Shown here: one piece after another, positions 59,019 to 64,000 of the stretch
How the letters are laid out: every line of letters begins with the position of its first letter
Position numbering within the stretch: the first letter of the stretch is position 1
The notes under the pieces: model-generated
Told to the model about the DNA's origin: nothing
Database searches by the model: none
The model's input: the letters and a program-made list of their open reading frames with translations, nothing else
Assembly (NCBI RefSeq): GCF_003258945.1
Contig: NZ_QLIX01000002.1
Span: 124,843 to 188,842 of the forward strand
Direction of reading: 5' to 3'
Origin: Roseicella frigidaeris
Lineage (GTDB): Bacteria > Pseudomonadota > Alphaproteobacteria > Acetobacterales > Acetobacteraceae
Length of the DNA: 64,000 bases
Position numbers and translations under genes: made by a program

Positions 59019-60182
59019 ATGAAGCGCCTCACCATCCTCGGCAGCACCGGCTCGGTCGGGCGCAGCACCCTGGCCCTGGTGGAGGCCGCGGCGCCGGGCG
59101 CCTATGCCATCGAGGCGCTGGTCGCCGGGCGCGACGTCGCGGCGCTCGCCGACCAGGCCCGGCGCGTCCGGCCGCGGCTGGCGGTCGTCGCCGATCCGGA
59201 GGCGGGGGCGGCGCTGCGCGAGGCGCTGGCCGGCACCGGCATCGAAACCGCCGCCGGCCCCGCGGCCGTGCTGGAGGCGGCGGCGCGGCCGGCCGACTGG
59301 ACCATGGCGGCCATCGTCGGCAGCGCCGGGCTGCCATCCGCCCTCGCGGTGCTGCGCCGCGGCGGCACCCTGGCCCTGGCCAACAAGGAGACGCTCGTCT
59401 GCGCCGGCGAGGTGGTGCTGGCCGAGGCGGCGCGCACCGGCGCCCGGCTGCTGCCGGTCGATTCCGAGCACAACGCCATCTTCCAGGCGCTCGATGCCCG
59501 CGACCCGGCGATGATCGAGAAGATCGTGCTGACCGCCTCGGGCGGGCCCTTCCGCACCGCCGAGCCCGCCGCCATGCGGGCCGCGACGCCGGAGCAGGCG
59601 GTGCGCCACCCGATCTGGTCCATGGGGGCGAAGATCTCGGTCGATTCCGCCACCATGATGAACAAGGGCCTCGAGTTGATCGAGGCGGCGCGGCTCTTCC
59701 CGGTGCCCGAGAGCCGCATCGAGATGCTGGTCCACCCGCAATCCGCGGTGCATGGCATGGTGCAGTACGCCGACGGATCGATCCTCGCCCAGCTCGGCAC
59801 GCCGGACATGCGTACCCCGATCGCGCATTGCCTCGCCTGGCCCGAGCGCATGCCGGTCAGCCTGCCGCGGCTCGACCTCGCCAGCCTCGGCCGCCTCGAA
59901 TTCTTCGCCCCCGACCCGCTGCGCTTCCCGGCGCTGCGCCTGGCGCGGGAGGCGTTGCAGGCCGGGGCCGGCGCACCCACTATCCTCAATGCCGCGAACG
60001 AGGTGGCGGTCGCGCTGTTCCTGGCCCGCCGGCTCGGCTTCCTCGACATCGCGGCGGTGGTGGAGGAGGCGCTCGACCGCCTCGGCGCGCCGGCCATCCC
60101 CGGCCTCGATGCGGTGCTGGCCCTCGACGAGGCCGCCCGGGCCGAGGCCGGCCGGATCGCCGCCCGCCGCGCCGCGGCCTGA
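59019..60182 (+). CDS. dxr: 1-deoxy-D-xylulose 5-phosphate reductoisomerase
   Basis: 387 residues; ATG 59019 (MKRLTILGSTGSVGRSTLAL) places the NADPH loop G-S-T-G-S-V-G at residue 8 as in the family. Conserved active-site segments are LANKETLVCAGEVVLA, LPVDSEHNAIFQAL (metal ligands D and E) and MGAKISVDSATMMNKGLELI. It converts DXP to MEP in isoprenoid synthesis, feeding UppS encoded two genes upstream. An in-frame ATG at 58983 is possible but adds non-homologous residues. Confidence 0.96.
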   Translation: MKRLTILGSTGSVGRSTLALVEAAAPGAYAIEALVAGRDVAALADQARRVRPRLAVVADPEAGAALREALAGTGIETAAGPAAVLEAAARPADWTMAAIVGSAGLPSALAVLRRGGTLALANKETLVCAGEVVLAEAARTGARLLPVDSEHNAIFQALDARDPAMIEKIVLTASGGPFRTAEPAAMRAATPEQAVRHPIWSMGAKISVDSATMMNKGLELIEAARLFPVPESRIEMLVHPQSAVHGMVQYADGSILAQLGTPDMRTPIAHCLAWPERMPVSLPRLDLASLGRLEFFAPDPLRFPALRLAREALQAGAGAPTILNAANEVAVALFLARRLGFLDIAAVVEEALDRLGAPAIPGLDAVLALDEAARAEAGRIAARRAAA

Positions 60183-60230
60183 CGCGCAACGCTTTCCGAC
60201 GCCGCGCCGCGCCGGCTGGAGGACCGATCC

Positions 60231-61361
60231 TTGGAGAGTCTCGGCTACCTGTGGAATGCGCTGCCGGCCCTGCCGCGCACGCTGCTCGCCTTCGCCGTCG
60301 TGCTCGGCGTGCTGGTCTTCGTGCATGAGCTCGGCCACTACCTCGCGGCGCGCTGGCGCGGCGTGCATGTCGAGGCCTTCTCCATCGGCTTCGGCCGGCC
60401 GGTGCTGCGGGGCCGCGACCGCCATGGCACGGAGTGGCGCCTCGGCTGGATCCCGCTCGGCGGCTACGTGAAGATGCATGGCCAGGAGACGCCGGAGGAT
60501 GCGCCGCCCGAGGTGCGCGCCACCTGGCAGCCGGGCCGGACCTTCCACGGCAAGTCGGTCGGCAGCCGGGCGATCGTGGTCGCCGCCGGGCCGATCGCCA
60601 ATTTCCTGCTCGCCATGGTGCTCTTCGCCGGGCTGTTCATGACCGCCGGCCGGCCGGTGAGCAACACCAGCCTCGCCGCCGTTGTCGAGGCCTCGGCCGC
60701 GGCGCGGGCCGGGCTGCGGCCGGGCGACGAGATCCTGGCGCTCGACGACCGCAAGGTGACGCGGTTCGAGCAGGTGCAGCGCTACGTGCAGCAGCGCCCC
60801 GGGCAGCCGATCGCGCTGCATCTCCGGCGCGACGGCGGGGAGACCACCGTGACGGTGGTGCCGGAGGCGCGCGAGGGCGGTGGCGGCACGGTCGGGGTGC
60901 TCGGCGTCCAGGGCGGCGCGGTGCGGTTCGAGCGGCTCGATCCCTTCTCGGCGGCCGCGGCCGGCGTCGCGCAGACCGCCGACATCACCTGGCAGACCCT
61001 GGCCGGCATCGGCGAGATGATCGTCGGCAAGCGCAGCGCGAAGGAGCTCGGCGGCCCGATCCGGATCGCCGAGATCAGCGGCGAGGCCGCCTCGCTCGGC
61101 ATGGGCGCGCTGGTCAACCTGATGGCCGTGCTCTCGGTCAGCCTCGGCCTGCTCAACCTCTTCCCGATTCCCGTCCTCGATGGCGGCCACCTGATGTTCT
61201 ACGCCGCCGAGGCGATCCGCGGCCGGCCCCTGCCGCCGCGGATCCAGGAATACGGCTTCCGCGCCGGCTTCGCGCTGCTCATCGCGCTGTTCCTCTTCGC
61301 GTCGAGGAACGACATCGTCGAGGGCGGCGTCGGCCGCTTCGTCGCACGCCTCTTCGGCTGA
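60231..61361 (+). CDS. rseP: RseP/S2P-family intramembrane site-2 metalloprotease
   Basis: 376 residues, starting with TTG 60231 behind GGAGGA (60218-60223, 7-nt spacing). The zinc motif is H32-E33-x-x-H36 (LVFVHELGHYLAA), and the second metal ligand lies in NLFPIPVLDGGHLMFY. One PDZ domain lies at about residues 145-200 (ASAAARAGLRPGDEILALDD). About four membrane helices. It cleaves anti-sigma factors and signal-peptide remnants in the inner membrane and is often encoded beside bamA, as here. Confidence 0.95.
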   Translation: MESLGYLWNALPALPRTLLAFAVVLGVLVFVHELGHYLAARWRGVHVEAFSIGFGRPVLRGRDRHGTEWRLGWIPLGGYVKMHGQETPEDAPPEVRATWQPGRTFHGKSVGSRAIVVAAGPIANFLLAMVLFAGLFMTAGRPVSNTSLAAVVEASAAARAGLRPGDEILALDDRKVTRFEQVQRYVQQRPGQPIALHLRRDGGETTVTVVPEAREGGGGTVGVLGVQGGAVRFERLDPFSAAAAGVAQTADITWQTLAGIGEMIVGKRSAKELGGPIRIAEISGEAASLGMGALVNLMAVLSVSLGLLNLFPIPVLDGGHLMFYAAEAIRGRPLPPRIQEYGFRAGFALLIALFLFASRNDIVEGGVGRFVARLFG

Positions 61362-61509
61362 GCGCGGATCGGCCCCGGCGGCCGACGGGATGCCGCCGGG
61401 CCACGCCGGCGGCATCCCGGATCGGGGCTGCAGCGGGTGGGGTGGCGGGGCGGGGGTGCTACGGCTATTCTCCGCGCCGCCAGCGATCCCCAGCCGCACG
61501 GGTCCGAAC

Positions 61510-63864
61510 TTGTCCCTCTCGCCTCGCGTCCTCCTGCTTGCCACCGCCTGCCTGACGCCGGCCCTGCTGCCCATCGCGGCGGAGGCGCAATCGCGTGCCA
61601 GGGCCCCGGCCTCTGCTGCGCCGCAGCGTGCCTCGGCCTCGGGCCTCGTCCAGGCCATCGACGTGCGCGGGAACCAGCGCATCGAGGCGGACACTATCCG
61701 CTCCTACATGCTGCTGCAGCCGGGCGACGTCTTCGACGCCGACCGGCTGGACCGTAGCCTGAAGTCGCTCTTCGCCACGGGCCTCTTCAAGGACGTGCAG
61801 GTGCGGCACGAGGGCAACCGCGTCGTCGTCGAGGTGCAGGAGAATCCGATCGTCAACCGCGTGGCCTTCGAGGGCAACCGGAAGATCTCGGACGACGTGC
61901 TGCGCAACGAGGTGCAGATGCGCGCCCGCGCCGTCTTCACGCCGCAGGCGGTGCAGGCGGACCGGCAGCGCGTCCAGGAGCTCTATGCCCGCCGCGGCCG
62001 CTTTGCCGCGGTGGTCGAGCCGAAGCTGATCGAGCTCGACCAGAACCGCGTCGACGTGATCTACGAGATCCAGGAAGGCGACGCGGCGCTGGTCGCCCGC
62101 ATCAACTTCGTCGGCAACCACGAATACAGCGACAGCAAGCTCCGCGAGATCGTGGCGACGAAGGAGCAGGCCTGGTACCGCATCTTCTCCTCCTCGGACC
62201 AATTCGACCCGGAGCGGCTGTCCTTCGACCGGGAGTTGCTGCGTCGCTTCTATCTCCGCAACGGCTATGCGGACATCCAGATCACCAACGCGACCGCGGA
62301 GCTGGCGCCGGACCGCAGCGGCTTCTTCATCACCTATACGATCGACGAGGGGCCACGCTACAAGGTCGGCAAGGTCGAGGTCATCTCGAACCTGCGCAAC
62401 CTCGATGCCGCCAGCGTCCGTCGCCTGGTCGATATCGACACCGACGACTGGTATGACGGCGACAGCGTCGAGCGGGTCGCGCAATCGCTGCAGGATGCGG
62501 TCAACCTGCGCGGCTTCCCCTTCGTCGACGTGCAGCCGCGCATCCAGCGCGACCGTGAGGCGCGCCGCGTCGACCTGACCTTCGAGATCAATGAGGCGCC
62601 GCGCGTCTATGTCGAGCGCATCGACATCAACGGCAACACCCGCACCCAGGACCGGGTGATCCGCCGCGAATTCCGCATCGCCGAGGGCGACGCCTTCAAC
62701 GCCGCGCAGATCCGCCGGTCGCGCCAGCGCATCCGCGACCTCGGCTACTTCTCCGACGTCCAGGTCAGCTCGGCGCCCGGCTCGGCCCCCGACCGCGCGG
62801 TGCTGACCACCCAGGTCGCCGAGCGGGCGACCGGCGAGGTCTCGATCGGCGGCGGCTACTCGACGGATGCCGGCGCGCTCGCCGATGTCGGCCTGCGCGA
62901 GCGCAACCTGCTCGGCACCGGCATCGACGCGCGCATCAACGGCACCCTGGCGCAGCGCCGCAGCCAGCTCGACCTCTCGGTCACCGATCCCTACTTCCTC
63001 GACCGCAACCTCGCGGCCGGCGCCGACATCTTCTTCGTGCAGCGCAACCTGCTCAGCATCTCGGCCTACCGCGAGCGGCGCGCCGGCTTCGCCATCCGGG
63101 CCGGCTACGCCTTCAACGACCGGCTGCGGCAGACCTGGGCCTATACCCTCGTCGACCGGGAGGTCTACGACATCGCCTCCAACGCCTCGCGCTACATCCA
63201 GGAGCAGAAGGGCGAGACGCTGCTGTCGCAGATCGGCCAGACCCTGACTTACGACTTCCGCGACTCGATCATCGACCCGCGGCGCGGCGGCGTGGCGCGC
63301 CTCGGCACCGACTTCGCCGGCATCGGCGGCGACGTGGCCTATATCCGCGCCCGGCTCGACGGCACCTACTACATCCCCTTCGAGCAGTATCTCGGCGACC
63401 CGGATTACGTGCTCTCCATCTCCGCCGGCGTCGGCTATCTCGAGCCGCTCTTCGGCAAGAACGAGCGCATCATCGACCGCTTCTTCCTCGGCGGCGAGAA
63501 CCTGCGCGGCTTCCGGATCGCCGGCGCCGGGCCGCGCGACCTCGATACGCGCGACAGCCTCGGCGGTCGGTTTATCTGGACCCAGAGCACGGAGATGCGC
63601 TACCCGCTGCCCCTGCCGGCCGAACTCGGGCTGGTGGGCCGGGCCTTCGTGGATGTCGGTGCGCTGTCGCAACTGGACAAGAGCTCGCCGACCCTGGCGG
63701 GCGTGCGGATCGCCGATGACGGCTCGCCGCGGGTCGGCGCCGGCGTCGGCATCTCCTGGCGGAGCCCCTTCGGCCTGATCAACATCGACCTGGCCCAGGC
63801 CGTGGTGAAGAAGTCCTACGACGAGACGCAGGTCTTCCGCTTCGGCTTCGGCACCCGCTTCTGA
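61510..63864 (+). CDS. bamA: Outer-membrane assembly factor BamA
   Basis: About 784 residues if TTG 61510 is used, which gives a clean signal peptide (MSLSPRVLLLATACLTPALL, cleavage after AEA near residue 27). In-frame ATG 61390 or GTG 61456 would add an N-terminal tail with no family match. Five POTRA domains run from AIDVRGNQRIEADTIRSYML to about residue 400, with recurrent F-V-G-N/I-N-G-N strands (RVAFEGNRKI, INFVGNHEYS, IDINGNTRTQDRVIRREF). The barrel follows, with the L6 loop motif FLGGENLRGFRIAGAGPRD (R-G-F), ending in FRFGFGTRF with a terminal phenylalanine. It folds beta-barrel proteins into the outer membrane. Confidence 0.95.
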   Translation: MSLSPRVLLLATACLTPALLPIAAEAQSRARAPASAAPQRASASGLVQAIDVRGNQRIEADTIRSYMLLQPGDVFDADRLDRSLKSLFATGLFKDVQVRHEGNRVVVEVQENPIVNRVAFEGNRKISDDVLRNEVQMRARAVFTPQAVQADRQRVQELYARRGRFAAVVEPKLIELDQNRVDVIYEIQEGDAALVARINFVGNHEYSDSKLREIVATKEQAWYRIFSSSDQFDPERLSFDRELLRRFYLRNGYADIQITNATAELAPDRSGFFITYTIDEGPRYKVGKVEVISNLRNLDAASVRRLVDIDTDDWYDGDSVERVAQSLQDAVNLRGFPFVDVQPRIQRDREARRVDLTFEINEAPRVYVERIDINGNTRTQDRVIRREFRIAEGDAFNAAQIRRSRQRIRDLGYFSDVQVSSAPGSAPDRAVLTTQVAERATGEVSIGGGYSTDAGALADVGLRERNLLGTGIDARINGTLAQRRSQLDLSVTDPYFLDRNLAAGADIFFVQRNLLSISAYRERRAGFAIRAGYAFNDRLRQTWAYTLVDREVYDIASNASRYIQEQKGETLLSQIGQTLTYDFRDSIIDPRRGGVARLGTDFAGIGGDVAYIRARLDGTYYIPFEQYLGDPDYVLSISAGVGYLEPLFGKNERIIDRFFLGGENLRGFRIAGAGPRDLDTRDSLGGRFIWTQSTEMRYPLPLPAELGLVGRAFVDVGALSQLDKSSPTLAGVRIADDGSPRVGAGVGISWRSPFGLINIDLAQAVVKKSYDETQVFRFGFGTRF

Positions 63865-63884
63865 TCACGGGAACTCCCCAGCTC

Positions 63885-64000
63885 ATGTGCCTCACGCTCG
63901 TTCCGGCCCGGTCGGTGACCCGTCTCCTGGCCATGGCCGCGCCCCTCCTGCTGACTGCCCTGCCGGCGGCGGCGCAGCAGCAGGAATGGTTCGTGCCCAA
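63885..64000 (+). CDS. Start of an OmpH/Skp-type periplasmic chaperone gene (3' end outside window)
   Basis: From ATG 63885 the first 38 codons read MCLTLVPARSVTRLLAMAAP, then a hydrophobic LLLTALPAAAQQQEWFVPK, a Sec signal peptide cut after A-A-A. The position directly after bamA and the aromatic start of the mature protein fit Skp/OmpH, which escorts unfolded outer-membrane proteins to BamA. Only the signal region is visible, so the identity rests on context. A second in-frame ATG at 63933 is possible. Confidence 0.6.
   Translation, partial: MCLTLVPARSVTRLLAMAAPLLLTALPAAAQQQEWFVP

Noticed and set aside
57777-61694. A minus-strand open frame of about 1300 codons across cdsA, dxr and rseP
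   Set aside because: Same high-GC artefact. It spans gene boundaries of three well-supported plus-strand genes and has no recognisable motif.

Overview
The window is a GC-rich (roughly 70% or more by eye), densely coded chromosomal segment of an alphaproteobacterium. Its gene orders (tig-clpP-clpX-lon; nuoA-N followed by birA, coaX and an RNase J gene; DUF1467-proS-lolC/E-lolD-dnaE; rpsB-tsf-pyrH-frr-uppS-cdsA-dxr-rseP-bamA-skp) are classic alphaproteobacterial housekeeping blocks. The short ProS, the GC content and the mix of accessory genes suggest Acetobacteraceae, Roseomonas-like; that assignment is inference from gene content, not from a marker comparison.

Region 1 (1-12.2 kb) is accessory. 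It holds a partial quinone oxidoreductase, two tandem paralogous GNAT acetyltransferases, a CopD-like membrane protein, a ParA-type ATPase, the NAD(P)HX repair enzyme, malonyl-CoA decarboxylase, a TetR regulator with a carotenoid-oxygenase family enzyme, a free-standing AceE/transketolase-like enzyme, and a protein that fuses a GTA-type holin domain to a GH108 endolysin.

Region 2 (12.2-23.6 kb) starts with tRNA-Leu. It carries the protein-quality-control genes tig, clpP, clpX and lon, then a PLP-dependent Orn/Lys/Arg decarboxylase, tRNA-Val, two lipoproteins (CsgG-like and Sel1-repeat) and tRNA-Asp.

Region 3 (23.8-42.4 kb) is the complete 14-gene respiratory complex I operon, nuoA to nuoN, with most stops and starts overlapping or a few bases apart. 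It runs on into birA, coaX and an RNase J gene. The RNase J gene ends inside a 20-bp-arm palindrome, followed by two tandem copies of a REP-like palindrome; a third, inverted copy lies after pyrH.

Region 4 (42.1-47.3 kb) has DUF1467, a probable structured small RNA ending in the best intrinsic terminator of the window, proS with a TTG start, and two tandem LolC/E permeases with their LolD ATPase.

Region 5 (47.4-49.6 kb) is an insertion-like interval with lower GC. It carries an unrecognised two-repeat protein and an EamA exporter.

Region 6 (49.7-64 kb) runs dnaE, rpsB, tsf, pyrH, frr, uppS, cdsA, dxr, rseP, bamA and the first codons of skp/ompH. It couples replication and translation factors to isoprenoid, phospholipid and outer-membrane assembly.

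No CRISPR array, insertion sequence or integrase was seen. The most unusual items are the holin-endolysin fusion, the repeat-containing orphan gene, the candidate anti-Shine-Dalgarno small RNA, the REP-like family, the duplicated LolC/E pair with a nearly identical DNA block, and a Glu-to-Pro change next to the N2-cluster cysteines of NuoB.
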